A stretch of DNA of 64,000 nucleotides from HXMU1420-2 sp017643305 (GCA_965217135.1 OZ244249.1:4092001-4156000); one strand, 5' to 3'. Numbered from the stretch's first letter, positions 16,866-26,104 are shown. The notes: generated from the sequence alone by a model not told the origin. Numbers and translations: made by a program.

Positions 16866-18260
16866 TCAGTTGCTGTCACAGCCGCTGGCTTCGAACGCGG
16901 CCTTGCTGGTATGCTCGGGTAATGGCAGGTAGTCACCCATTGTCGCCTTCTCTTCGCCGATGCGCGGGATGTTCTGGACGGCCTGGGTGAAGTCCGCGCT
17001 TGGCGACATGTTGCGAAGGATCAGAAGCGTCAGATTCTCGTTGCCAGCGCCATCGCCTTTGTTTCCAAAATCCAGCCAGGTCACGCCGCATTCCGCGGTA
17101 GCGTTGGCCGGACGATTGGCCGCTTTCGATATGACGATGCGATAGTTGCGGTTGGCATCTGTGACCACGTTGCTGTCGTATACACAATCCGTGAAACGCG
17201 TTGTAGCCAGCCCTTCGTTCGTGCATAGCGACCAATAGCGCATGTCGTAGTCTTCGGGCTTTGCACTCGCGAGGCCTGTCTCTGGCGTTCGAGGCAACTT
17301 GCCCTCGAGCACGGTCACATCGCCAAAGGCTTCGTTGATATAGAGACTGACATATTCATTGTCGAAATTGGCAAAAAAGCCAGACTTCTTCTCAATCATG
17401 CCCCAGCCCGCCGCAGTACGGAACATCGCCTCGAGCGTCGGTGACATCAGTCGCAGAACCGAAAGCTTCGGATCCCAGAATACCGTCCAAGGGTTCTTCG
17501 AGTTCAGGATTTTCTCGTAGACTTCGCGGTTGCGGATCATCTTGTCATAGGCGTCGCGCGGGATAACCGGGGCAGCAACAAAGCGTTCGGCACTCCCGAC
17601 CTCCGGGCTGTTCAACAGCTTGCACAGAGCCTCGCCCTCGACCCGGTCGCCATTGGGGCGCACCAATGCGATCTGCGGCAGTCCCGCGCCGCCGGTGGGG
17701 TCGCCGTCGACTTCCGAGACATAGTTGCGCAGGATCAGTGGTGTGCGGCTCAGCGTTTCCAGTGGGCCCAGATAGAGGGTGTTCTGAGGTGCGGTTTCGG
17801 GTCGTTCTCGCGGATAAACGCGCAGGGTATAGGTCTGATCGGTTTCAAATCTCCCCGTGACGAACGGATTTTCGGCCCCGTTGTCGGGGGCAATGTTGAG
17901 ATCCGTCAGCCCGTCATAAGGGGCCGCCCCAGCGCCGTAAGAATGCAACGACATATAGCGGGCCTTGGGGTAGATGCCCGTGATCTCCAGGTAACTGTCG
18001 GGTTCATTCGCCGGGAAGGAAAACACCGTCGGCCAATAAATCGCGCCCTCATCGGGATAGGCCGTGTTGAACGCATCATGGGTAACCGGCCCCATCCACA
18101 TGCAGTCATGCTGCCCGGGCTGCTCCATCCCGGTGAAGCGAATTGGTTGCAGTGCGATCTCGGGCCGCGGCAGACCACGCAGGAAGGCAAAATAGAAAGC
18201 CACCGCGCCGACAAGCAGCACAACGGCGATGATGCCCAGAATTCTCAGTAGTTTCCGCAT
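16866..18260 (-). CDS. membrane-anchored protein of unknown function (DUF1254/DUF1214-like)
   Basis: 464 residues. The start is set by CTGGGAGGGATTGAA before MRKLLRILGIIAVVLLVGAV, a signal-anchor helix. The large outer part has EITGIYPKARYMSLHSYG, PYDGLTDLNI, TLRVYPRE and DYDMRYWSLCTNEG, a style seen in DUF1254/DUF1214 proteins, which often lie next to hydrolases for hydrophobic compounds. Several Cys residues are spread through the domain. I do not recognise an active site. It is the first intact gene of the cassette, 27 bp before the alkylsulfatase, so a role in binding or presenting the sulfated lipid outside the cytoplasm is a reasonable guess. Confidence 0.6.
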   Translation of the reverse strand: MRKLLRILGIIAVVLLVGAVAFYFAFLRGLPRPEIALQPIRFTGMEQPGQHDCMWMGPVTHDAFNTAYPDEGAIYWPTVFSFPANEPDSYLEITGIYPKARYMSLHSYGAGAAPYDGLTDLNIAPDNGAENPFVTGRFETDQTYTLRVYPRERPETAPQNTLYLGPLETLSRTPLILRNYVSEVDGDPTGGAGLPQIALVRPNGDRVEGEALCKLLNSPEVGSAERFVAAPVIPRDAYDKMIRNREVYEKILNSKNPWTVFWDPKLSVLRLMSPTLEAMFRTAAGWGMIEKKSGFFANFDNEYVSLYINEAFGDVTVLEGKLPRTPETGLASAKPEDYDMRYWSLCTNEGLATTRFTDCVYDSNVVTDANRNYRIVISKAANRPANATAECGVTWLDFGNKGDGAGNENLTLLILRNMSPSADFTQAVQNIPRIGEEKATMGDYLPLPEHTSKAAFEASGCDSN

Positions 18261-18336
18261 TTCAATCCCTCCCAGATTGAGCGCAGCCAAATTGTTCAGC
18301 ACATCAAGTGCACTTATCCAGCCGTTACGGGTGCCC

Positions 18337-18593
18337 TCACAGGAAATTCGCCAGTTTTAACGCCAAGGACATGTCCCCCTGAACCTTCAGCTTGCCTGTC
18401 ATGGCTGCCATGGCCGGGTTCAGCTTGCCTTTCAGGAGTTTTTCCAAGTTCTTGCTGCTCAGGATGATCGTTGTATTTGTGTCCTTGTCCTGACTGTCCA
18501 CGGTGATCACTTCTCCGGTTCCATCAATGCAGATGACCCCATCGTTGCCGGTGTCAAACTTGATGATGGCGCCGAATGGCTTAGCTTGACTGG
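18337..18593 (-). pseudogene. SCP2 sterol-carrier domain gene, 5' truncated by repeat
   Basis: Reading the minus strand from 18593 gives KPFGAIIKFDTGNDGVICID, TTIILSSKNLEKLLKGKLNP, AMAAMTGKLKVQGDMSLALK and LANFL before the stop at 18337-18339. This is the C-terminal two thirds of a small SCP2 sterol-transfer domain protein. There is no start codon or ribosome site: the coding match ends exactly where repeat copy B begins. It was presumably the first gene of the sulfatase cassette and suggests that the cassette handles sterol-like or long-chain substrates. Confidence 0.8.
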
Positions 18594-18881
18594 TGTTCTT
18601 CTGTAAAGCGGCTAAATTCGCGAGTGGGCGGAACTTTGTAGTTTTGCGCCGGGCTAAGCTCGATAAACCGCAAATTCTACCCAGCCGGTCTTCGGTCTCC
18701 TGACTTTAGAACTTGCTCCATCATCCGCATAAGCGCTTCGTGTTATCCAAATTTAAAGTCATCATCCGATGCGTATTTCTTGAAAGATCGATCTCTCTGT
18801 GACGTTCGTTACGCATGGTCCACTTCCGGCCCATACCAGTCATTCAGGCTCCTCGCAGCGAACGGCGGAATTGAGCCCATA
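18594..18881. repeat. 288-bp direct repeat, copy B
   Basis: Second copy of 13723-14010, same orientation. Its left edge cuts the SCP2 gene and its right edge lies 86 bp from the stop of the ABC-transporter ATPase gene. It therefore separates the alkylsulfatase cassette from the amidase/ABC cassette. Confidence 0.92.
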
Positions 18882-18967
18882 GTTCCAAATGCTGCAGACA
18901 AAAACGAATGGCCGGTTTCTTGCTCCAGCTCCTTTAGAGAAACTGGAATGGACAGGGCCAAACCTGA

Positions 18968-19651
18968 CTACAAGCTTAGGATCGACCTCATTTCTGCTGC
19001 GGGCACTTCGCTTGCCGGTTTGTCCAGAACCACCGTTCCCGCGTCCAGCCCAAGATACCACGAAGAAATGCTGGTCAGAAAGCTCAGGTTCTGCTCACAT
19101 AACAGAACACCGGCCCCAATGTCCGCCCGCTCCTTTAGGCAGTCGGCCATACGGTCGATGTTTTCCGGTTGAACTCCCTCGGAAGGTTCATCGAGTACGA
19201 TGACATTCGTGTCTTCAATCATGGTTCGCACGAAGGCCAGGATTTTCCGCTGGCCGCCCGACATGGTGCCAGCTAGTTGGTTTAGCCGCTCTGCCAGCCA
19301 GGGAAACTTTTCGAAATAGCGATCTGGCGCTTCCCGGTTGGTGCTGAGGTTCAGGTTTTCCCTAACGGTCAGATCGTCGAATACCATGGATGTCTGGGGC
19401 ATATAGCCGATACCCAACCCTCTTCGGGCATGTGCGGGATGCGCCCCGATGGAAAGACCATTCAACCGGATGTCTCCTTGCTCCGCGCTCAGGCTGCCCT
19501 GCACCAGTCGGGCAAAAGTTGTTTTGCCGACACCGTTCCTGCCAAAGACGCCCAAAACGCTGCCCGCTTCGATCCGGACCGAGACATCAAAGAGCACGTT
19601 GGTGTCCCGATAACCGCCGGTCAGGTTGTCGATTTCCAGAAGAGCGGTCAT
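18968..19651 (-). CDS. livF: branched-chain/amide-type ABC transporter ATP-binding protein LivF
   Basis: 227 residues, the usual LivF size. Walker A is GRNGVGKTT, the signature is TMSGGQRKI, and Walker B is VIVLDEPSEGV, followed by the family EQNLSFL switch. It pairs with the LivG half of the fused protein just upstream; the two genes overlap by 4 bp (ATGA), so translation is coupled. The complex imports its solute across the inner membrane. It is the last gene of the operon and its 3' end lies close to repeat copy B. Confidence 0.92.
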   Translation of the reverse strand: MTALLEIDNLTGGYRDTNVLFDVSVRIEAGSVLGVFGRNGVGKTTFARLVQGSLSAEQGDIRLNGLSIGAHPAHARRGLGIGYMPQTSMVFDDLTVRENLNLSTNREAPDRYFEKFPWLAERLNQLAGTMSGGQRKILAFVRTMIEDTNVIVLDEPSEGVQPENIDRMADCLKERADIGAGVLLCEQNLSFLTSISSWYLGLDAGTVVLDKPASEVPAAEMRSILSL

Positions 19652-21393
19652 TTCGTACCCCCCGCATAAACGGCCTGAACCTCTGGGTTGCTTCGCACTT
19701 TTTCGAACGTATTAAACGCCAGAACCTGTCCCAGATGCATGACGAGAACCTTGTCCGAGATCGCTTCGACGATGCTCATGTCGTGTTCGATGACGATGAC
19801 AAGCCCGGCGGTATCCGCCTGATAGTCTCGAACCAGACCGGTCATCAGCGCCGTTTCGTCAGGGGAGAGACCGGCGCAGGGCTCGTCCAATAGCAAAACC
19901 TGAGGTTCCGCTGCAATGGTCATGGCGTATTCGAGGAACTGACGGTGGCCCTGCGGCAGGTGTTCGACCGGTTCAACAAGCTCTTCCTGAAGCGGTACCG
20001 AGTTGTGTTTCAACAGGTCGGATAGGGATTTGGACCGCCACTGGTAGGTTGAGGGGCGGAACAGGTCGATCAGCCGGACCCGATTCGCCATCATGGCAAT
20101 CGACAGGTTCTCCGACACGCTCATGGAAAAGAACACCGATGGGACCTGCAATTTGCGACCAATGCCGCTATGCAGGGCCTTAAATGGTGGGCGGGAGTCT
20201 ATCCTGCGCTCGCCCAGTGCAATACTTCCGCCCGTCACGCGCAGGTTGCCGGTAATGGTGTTTAGCGCGCTGGTCTTGCCAGCGCCGTTGGGACCGATGA
20301 CGCTCACAATGCCGGTAGATGGGGTCTCAAATGATACGCCGTTCAGGATGCGGACGACGCCGATCTGCAGATGAACATCATCAAAGCGAAGCGGCCCGGC
20401 AGAGTCGACTGCCTTGGTTGCAGGAGTCGCGACAACTTCAGGGGATTTGCCTGGTTTTGTCGGTATCAGCCACCGGTAGCCGGACTCAAGCAACTCCGCG
20501 ATGCCGCCGGGGGCCTTGAGCACAACAAGGATGAAGGCGACAGCCATCAGCAGTTCCCAATAGGGGAAGCTGTCACGCAACTCCGCAGATGCCCAGCCGA
20601 CGATCACTGCCCCGATCAGGGGCCCAAGCACATGGAACCGGCCTCCGACAGCCGCGAGGATCACCATCTCGGCGGAGAGGGCAAATCCTGTCGATGTTGG
20701 GGTCACAATCCCCTGATGCGAGGCAAAGAGCCCCCCAGCCAAGGCGGCAACGACGGCGGAGAACGCGAAGACTGCCCCTTTGATGGCATGGGTCGGAAAC
20801 CCGAGCAATTGCAGGCGGGGCTCGTTATCGGCAACTGCCCTGGCGATCAGGTTCACCGGAAGCCGGTTCAGGATGAACAAAAGCAAGCTCACCGCGACCG
20901 TCGCCGCAACAATGACGTAGTAGAACCCACCGAACGGGTCGAGATCGCCGAGGCTCGAAAACCCGCCCATCCCGTTGAAGCCACCGGTCAGGTTTGTCGC
21001 CGTTCCGGCGATCTGCTCGGCGATCATCACGAGGGCAAGCGTGATCAGTGAGAAATAGGGGCCACTTTCGTTGCGGCCCCGAAAGATCAGCGCGGCCAGG
21101 GTGAAGGCAAAAACGGCCATGGCAACCAACACCCCAGCGGCAAGGGTCAGGTCCAGAACCAAACCACCTTCGGCCCGAAGGGTGATGGCCGTGACATAGG
21201 CCGCGACGCCGAAGAACAGCGCCTGACCAAGCGGCAATACCCCGGTCTTGCCCCAGAGAAAGCCGATCCCCTGAGCGGCGATGCCGTAGATCAGGTAGAG
21301 CCCAATCTGGTAGGCCGTGAAGTCCCCGAAAAGCTCCGGGATCAGCAGCAGGACCGCCAAAAGAAGACTAACGGGAAGAAGAATGGATGCCAT
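19648..21393 (-). CDS. fused permease-ATPase LivM-LivG of ABC transporter
   Basis: 581 residues that combine two normally separate subunits. Residues 1 to about 310 form a LivM permease with eight or more hydrophobic helices and the LivM motif GGMGGFSSLGD-like loop (here FNGMGGFSSLGDLDPFGG). After a linker at about 310-330 comes a LivG ATPase with GPNGAGKTSALN (Walker A), the LPQGHRQFLEYAM signature region and VLLLDEPCAGLSPDE (Walker B). The start overlaps the livH stop by 26 bp. Fusions of this kind are known but uncommon. It would form the core of the importer with LivH and LivF. Confidence 0.92.
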   Translation of the reverse strand: MASILLPVSLLLAVLLLIPELFGDFTAYQIGLYLIYGIAAQGIGFLWGKTGVLPLGQALFFGVAAYVTAITLRAEGGLVLDLTLAAGVLVAMAVFAFTLAALIFRGRNESGPYFSLITLALVMIAEQIAGTATNLTGGFNGMGGFSSLGDLDPFGGFYYVIVAATVAVSLLLFILNRLPVNLIARAVADNEPRLQLLGFPTHAIKGAVFAFSAVVAALAGGLFASHQGIVTPTSTGFALSAEMVILAAVGGRFHVLGPLIGAVIVGWASAELRDSFPYWELLMAVAFILVVLKAPGGIAELLESGYRWLIPTKPGKSPEVVATPATKAVDSAGPLRFDDVHLQIGVVRILNGVSFETPSTGIVSVIGPNGAGKTSALNTITGNLRVTGGSIALGERRIDSRPPFKALHSGIGRKLQVPSVFFSMSVSENLSIAMMANRVRLIDLFRPSTYQWRSKSLSDLLKHNSVPLQEELVEPVEHLPQGHRQFLEYAMTIAAEPQVLLLDEPCAGLSPDETALMTGLVRDYQADTAGLVIVIEHDMSIVEAISDKVLVMHLGQVLAFNTFEKVRSNPEVQAVYAGGTK

Positions 21394-22216
21394 CGGGTTT
21401 CAGCCAGAGGAAAAGGATTGATAGGGTCAGGACAGCCAGATAGCCATAGGTCTGGCTTGCGACGGCTCCGAGGAAAGATTGAGTGCCCGCTATGATTCCG
21501 GCCCCGATGCCGAGCCCTTCGAGGCTGCCAAGGCCACCGACGACCAAGGCGAAGAATGACCGGATCAGGTAGTCAAGCCCCATCATCGGTTCGATGCGGA
21601 TGGTGGGGGCAAGGATCAGCCCGGCCAACCCGGCGGTGCAGCAGCCGAAGACAAAAGCTCCAGCGGACAGACGGGCCGTGTTGATGCCGACGGCTTTGGC
21701 CAGGTCGGGGTTGCCGACCATTGCCTTGATCCGGGTGGCAACCTTGGAGCGGGCATTCCACCAGTAGAGGGCAGCAAATCCGACAATGATGCCGATGATG
21801 ACGGCGATGCGATAGGCGGGGTAGTCGGCTCCAAGAACGCTGACTGTGCCGCTGATTGGCGGGCTGACGGATTGATAGCCACGTCCGAAGATCAGTTCCA
21901 CGGCCTCACGCAGGAGTATGGCGATACCCCAGGTGGCCAGAAGGCTGTCAAACATCCGGCCATAGAGGTGGCGGATGATCGCCCTCTCCAAGACGAAAGC
22001 GACGATGGCCACCGTCAAGATGCAAACGGGTAGTTGCAACCAGCCGGGCAACCCCAGCGACGATGTGATGACCGGGGCATAGGCCCCGATCATCACGAAT
22101 TCCCCATGCGCCATGTTCATGATCCTGAGCTTGCCGAACACTATGGCCAGTCCCAAGGCGACCAACGCCAGAGTGCTGATCTGCCAGGCCAAATTGAGGA
22201 TCAGAACAGACGACAT
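21368..22216 (-). CDS. livH: ABC transporter permease LivH
   Basis: 282 residues from the ATG at 22214-22216, ten bases after the binding-protein stop. Hydrophobic helices and the conserved early motif LRIMNMAHGEFVMIGAY are typical of LivH, as is GGLGSLEGLGIGAGIIAG near the end, the loop that meets the ATPase. It overlaps the fused LivM-LivG gene by 26 bp. The longer upstream reading frame is inside the binding-protein gene and is not part of the product. Confidence 0.9.
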   Translation of the reverse strand: MSSVLILNLAWQISTLALVALGLAIVFGKLRIMNMAHGEFVMIGAYAPVITSSLGLPGWLQLPVCILTVAIVAFVLERAIIRHLYGRMFDSLLATWGIAILLREAVELIFGRGYQSVSPPISGTVSVLGADYPAYRIAVIIGIIVGFAALYWWNARSKVATRIKAMVGNPDLAKAVGINTARLSAGAFVFGCCTAGLAGLILAPTIRIEPMMGLDYLIRSFFALVVGGLGSLEGLGIGAGIIAGTQSFLGAVASQTYGYLAVLTLSILFLWLKPDGIHSSSR

Positions 22217-22226
22217 GGGCGGGAGG

Positions 22227-23375
22227 TCAGTCCGAGCAGGCTTCGGACGACGCCATGCCCTCAAACGACGTGACGATGTTGAACGCTCCGCCGCTGCCAT
22301 CGGCTAGATAGATCGTCTGGGCCATATGACGCCCGGTCAGAGTGTTGTCGCCCCTCGGGGTAGTCCATGTGGTGCCTTCTGCGGCGGCATCCATTGCGGC
22401 CACGTCTAGGCTGCCCGCTTTGTTGGCCAGAGCGGCCAGCAGCATCAGCCCCTCATAGGCCGACTGCCCAAGACCATTCAGAGCCGGTGCATCCGCCCCG
22501 TATGCTGCTGCATAATCGGCTGCGAAGGATGCTGCCGCTTCGGTCTCGATAGAGGCGAAATAGCCAGAGGACGAGAACAAACGGTCCGCGTTGTCGGCAC
22601 CGATACCGGCGAGAGTATTCTCCTCGATCAGGGTGCCCAGGCGGATTGCCTGTTTATCCAGACCGAAGCCAGCGAAGCTGACGTTGAAGCCTACGGAACC
22701 ACCGCCCACAAGGGTGATCAAAACCGCGTCGGCTCCGCTATCCTTGATGCGCTGGAGCGATGAGTCGAACTCGCTGACCGTAAATGGCACGTATTCCTCG
22801 CCCACGACCTGACCGCCTGCGTCGGCAATATAGCCCTTCGCCAAAGCGTTGGTGTCGCGGGGCCAGTTGTAGTCATGGCCGATCAGATACCACTTCGAAA
22901 CACCTTCGGTTTCCGCCAGATGGGGGATGACTGGTGCAAGCTGCTGGCTGGGGGTTTCACCGGTGATGTAAAGCCCGTCCGCACAGGAATTGCCCTCGTA
23001 GACCGGCGTGTAGACATAAGGGACCTGCCCGCCAAACCGCCCGATCAGGGCTTCACGCACCGCCGAGTCATGCATGCCTATAAAGGCTTGGGCACCTTCC
23101 CCTTTCCAAAGCCGCAATGCGGCCTGAGCGGCCTCTGCCGGAGGCACACCGACATCGGCAAAAACCAGTTCGATTTGTTCGCCATTGATGCCGCCACTGG
23201 CGTTGATCTTCTCTGCGGCCAATGAGGCCGAGTTTCGGGTGGACGGCCCGAAGAGGCCCGCTGGTCCGGAATCCGGCACAAGCACACCGACCTTGATGTC
23301 GGCGGCGGCGGATACTGTTCCGAGAGCCAGGGCCATGGCCGCACTGGCCAAACGATTCGTCGTTGATTTCAACAT
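22227..23375 (-). CDS. periplasmic amide/urea-type substrate-binding protein (AmiC/UrtA-like)
   Basis: 382 residues starting after AAAGGGAGGAACTC. A signal peptide (LASAAMALALGTVSAAA) precedes DIKVGVLVPDSGPAGLFGPS, the usual start of Leu/Ile/Val-type binding proteins. The stretch YTPVYEGNSCADGLYITGET and WYLIGHDYNWPRDTN is characteristic of the amide and urea branch (AmiC, FmdD, UrtA) and not of true amino-acid binders. It delivers its ligand to LivH/LivMG/LivF encoded directly after it. The amidase gene 28 bp upstream supports an amide ligand. Confidence 0.88.
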   Translation of the reverse strand: MLKSTTNRLASAAMALALGTVSAAADIKVGVLVPDSGPAGLFGPSTRNSASLAAEKINASGGINGEQIELVFADVGVPPAEAAQAALRLWKGEGAQAFIGMHDSAVREALIGRFGGQVPYVYTPVYEGNSCADGLYITGETPSQQLAPVIPHLAETEGVSKWYLIGHDYNWPRDTNALAKGYIADAGGQVVGEEYVPFTVSEFDSSLQRIKDSGADAVLITLVGGGSVGFNVSFAGFGLDKQAIRLGTLIEENTLAGIGADNADRLFSSSGYFASIETEAAASFAADYAAAYGADAPALNGLGQSAYEGLMLLAALANKAGSLDVAAMDAAAEGTTWTTPRGDNTLTGRHMAQTIYLADGSGGAFNIVTSFEGMASSEACSD

Positions 23376-23403
23376 GAGTTCCTCCCTTTGTTGAAAGAGG
23401 CGT

Positions 23404-24786
23404 CTATTGCGCCATTGCTTTTTCTGCGGCCCGTGCCAGGGCCAGCAGCGACCGGTCCTTGCCGGGCAGGGCATCGAACTCGATGCCGACCGGAAGGCCC
23501 GAGGACACAGGGCATGGAAGTGAAATGCCGGGAGCACCGACATTCGACCCCAGGTCGGTATTGCGGATGTAAGTCGGGAAGGTCGGGACCTGTTCTCCGT
23601 TCAGGGTGACGGTCTCGTCCTCGCCGATGGGCCTTGCAGGCAGGGGCGTCGTCGGGAAGACAATCGCGTCCAGACCGTTCTCCTCGAAGACCTGACCGTA
23701 AATTCGGCGCATCTCCGGGCGGTGTTCATCCATGGCCGCCCGATAGGCTGCCTCCGGCATCGCCTCGTCCCCAAGCTGGCTGCCGATGGCCCCGGCCACA
23801 TCCGGTGACCCGATGCCTGCGACCAGTGTTTCGAAGGAAACATCCCGGGCGTGTTCGGCCAGATAGGCCGGAAGGTCCCGCATGACCTCATAGAACACGA
23901 CAGGGAAACTGAAGGCTTCGTTATGCAACCAAATTGGCTCGAAGCTGACATCGACCAGCTTGGCCCCTGCGGTAGACAGCACGGATAGCTGCGCCTCGAC
24001 CGCCTCGGCGACCGTCGGGTCAAGGTTGTCGAAGAACATCTGCCGGGGAATGCCCAGTGTGGCATTGCCCATCACAACATCTGCGAGTTCCTTGTTGTCG
24101 CCCGACAGAACGCTGTCGAACAAGGCGATATCCCGAACACTGCGGGCCAATGGCCCCACGGTATCGCGGGTGTGCGAGATCGGAACAACGCCATCGCCAT
24201 CATACCGCCCGGTGGTCGGACGGAAGCCGATCACACCGCAGAGGGCCGCAGGAATACGGCAGGACCCGCCGGTATCCGTGCCCAGACCTGCGGGGAAAAT
24301 CCCGGCAGCTATGGCGGCTGCGGTGCCACCCGATGACCCGCCGGGGATCATGGACGGGTCAGCCGGATTGCGCACGGCCCCTGTGACCGCGTTGTTCGAC
24401 GTGATGCCGAAGGCAAGTTCGTGCATCCCGGCCTTGGCGCCGATGAACCCACCCGTCTGGTTGATCCGCTGGACAACGCCCGCATCCGTTGCCGGGGTAT
24501 GATCCAGAAGAGCCCTCGTGCCGCCGGAGGTTGGATAGGTCGTGGTATTGATGTTGTCCTTGGCCACGATTGGCAGACCGGCCAGTGCCGCCCCCGGGTG
24601 ACCCTCGAAGGCTTCTGTCGCTGCCCGGACGACATGCTCCGCATCGAAACTCTGAAGTGTGTTCAGACCGGCGTGTTTCGCGGCCCGATCCGCCAGAGCC
24701 TCGGCATATTCAGCCGCAGAAACTGATCCATCCCTGATCGCAGAAACCGTGGCAACCGCATCCAAACGCTCCAAATCCAGCGACAT
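23404..24786 (-). CDS. amidase signature family hydrolase
   Basis: 460 residues with the complete Ser-cisSer-Lys site: Lys76 in LPIVAKDNINT, the GGSSGG loop at 149-154, and Ser175 in GTDTGGSCRIPA. It hydrolyses a C-N amide bond to acid and ammonia in the cytoplasm; size and sequence are like indoleacetamide hydrolase, AtzE-type and other small-molecule amidases. AATCAGGGAGGCAAGG precedes the ATG. As the first gene of an operon with an amide-type ABC importer, it probably processes the imported compound for nitrogen or carbon. Confidence 0.9.
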   Translation of the reverse strand: MSLDLERLDAVATVSAIRDGSVSAAEYAEALADRAAKHAGLNTLQSFDAEHVVRAATEAFEGHPGAALAGLPIVAKDNINTTTYPTSGGTRALLDHTPATDAGVVQRINQTGGFIGAKAGMHELAFGITSNNAVTGAVRNPADPSMIPGGSSGGTAAAIAAGIFPAGLGTDTGGSCRIPAALCGVIGFRPTTGRYDGDGVVPISHTRDTVGPLARSVRDIALFDSVLSGDNKELADVVMGNATLGIPRQMFFDNLDPTVAEAVEAQLSVLSTAGAKLVDVSFEPIWLHNEAFSFPVVFYEVMRDLPAYLAEHARDVSFETLVAGIGSPDVAGAIGSQLGDEAMPEAAYRAAMDEHRPEMRRIYGQVFEENGLDAIVFPTTPLPARPIGEDETVTLNGEQVPTFPTYIRNTDLGSNVGAPGISLPCPVSSGLPVGIEFDALPGKDRSLLALARAAEKAMAQ

Positions 24787-24845
24787 CCTTGCCTCCCTGA
24801 TTATTGGGAAACAGGATAGGAACTGGTTGGTTCAGTTGCCTATCA

Positions 24846-25649
24846 TCACAAATGATGATTTTTCTCGGCCAGGAACTGGGCCAGTTGAGTGCGCCGGTTC
24901 AACCCCGACTTCCGGAAAATCGAAGCAATGTGGGACCGGAGAGTGGGTTTGGAAAAGCCGAGCTTCACGCATATTTCGTCATCGGTTAACCCAGCGACCA
25001 AAAGGTCCGCCACTTCCGCTTCCCGAACCGTGAACCCCAGATCATCGGCAATCTGGGCAAAGCGGAGCGACGGTACCTGCGCGACTGCACTCCTCGCCCG
25101 GATCAGCGCATTGACCAGACTCGGCCCCACGGCATCCACGATCTGGGCGTCTCTGGATGTAAAATCCTCGCGATTGGCCCCGCGCCATATCCGCAGGTCG
25201 CCGATGTTGTCCCCCCGGTCGTAAGCGAAGTAATTCATGCCGTAGCAAAGACCGTCCTGCTTCAGAAAGTCGTTGAAGAACTCAGTTTTCACCAGACGGT
25301 CGTGACGCATCACCTCGCTGACCAGCGTCGCCGTCTTTCGCTTTTGCAGGGTCGGTGTAATCGGGTCGTGAAACTGAAAGTAGCTTTCGTATCGGCGCAG
25401 GTTGTCGTCGGTCATATTGATCTGGACGCACGAAACAAATCTCTGGGTATCATCATCCCAGACGTAGGACGCAAAGTAATCTGCCTTTAGAAGATCAAGC
25501 ATCCTCTGACCCACGCGCCGCCGAACCTCAGAATGGTCAAACTCGCCACTCAGGTCTTGCATGATCGAAAAGATCAGGTCAGCTTCTTCATCCGTTAGGT
25601 TCACGGTCTGCGGTCCGATCAAAAGTCGCCCCAATTGTTTCAACAACAT
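24846..25649 (-). CDS. LuxR-family regulator of the amide operon
   Basis: 267 residues. The C-terminal HTH (about 200-262) reads FTVREAEVADLLVAGLTDDE, then CVKLGFSKPTLRSHIASIFR, the LuxR/FixJ DNA-binding domain. The N-terminal part has no receiver Asp set; it has a GAF/PAS-like or AmiR-unlike sensor (YFASYVWDDDTQRFVSCVQ, RYESYFQFHDPITP), the arrangement of the Roseobacter-type autoinducer-like domain proteins. It is on the same strand 59 bp upstream of the amidase, so it is likely the operon's activator with an intracellular ligand. The 5' side is cut to about 100 bp by the long repeat. Confidence 0.82.
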   Translation of the reverse strand: MLLKQLGRLLIGPQTVNLTDEEADLIFSIMQDLSGEFDHSEVRRRVGQRMLDLLKADYFASYVWDDDTQRFVSCVQINMTDDNLRRYESYFQFHDPITPTLQKRKTATLVSEVMRHDRLVKTEFFNDFLKQDGLCYGMNYFAYDRGDNIGDLRIWRGANREDFTSRDAQIVDAVGPSLVNALIRARSAVAQVPSLRFAQIADDLGFTVREAEVADLLVAGLTDDEICVKLGFSKPTLRSHIASIFRKSGLNRRTQLAQFLAEKNHHL

Positions 25650-25755
25650 GGTTCATCTGCAAGGGGCGCTTGATTGAAGTGTAAAAGACACAGGATTTAC
25701 GGCGCGAATTCCGAAAGCGGACCTATGAGTGTCGAATGCAAGAGGCCGAAAAGTC
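25650..25755. other. short leader between LuxR gene and long repeat
   Basis: This 106-bp stretch should hold the luxR promoter. AAGTGTAAAAGACACAGG and GCGAATTCCGAAAGCGGAC are visible, the latter a small inverted repeat (TCCGAAAGCGGA), but no convincing -35/-10 pair. Any control element farther upstream has been replaced by the repeat. Confidence 0.3.
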
Positions 25756-26104
25756 CCGCATACCGGACTTTGGGGTTTGGTGCAGCGAAGGTTCACTACC
25801 CGCCCTTTTGTCGAATGCTGAGCCCCAACTCCTTCCATTTGAAGCGGCGAAAGCGAGACGCACAAATCGAGGTCCAGCCTCACCTAAATCTTGTAACTTA
25901 CGAAAGCAGATGCACTTAATAGTAGAGAGATTTGCCTCAAAGTTGAGTCCGGTGATGTCACTCACCCAAAGTGATCGCATCTATAGGTGACAATGCAAAC
26001 TTATGGACAAATCGTGCAAACTTATGCGCAAACGATGTGCAAAATTATGAGCGAAAATCCGCAAATTTCTTCAATGAAATCAATGGAGGGGATGCAGCGT
26101 TATG
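25756..26104. repeat. 348-bp long repeat, copy 2 (IS21-like end region)
   Basis: Matches 13181-13528 in the same orientation. It ends TGCAGCGTTATGCGCGTC then TCTAC, which matches the inverted arm at 13546-13569 (22 of 23 bases), so the element tip is reached here. The tip is interrupted by the IS3 element that begins at 26116. It carries TGCAAACTTATG units at about 25994 and 26015. Confidence 0.85.

Noticed and set aside
16065..16922. 285-codon plus-strand open frame over the alkylsulfatase
   Set aside because: Antisense shadow of a gene with clear catalytic motifs.
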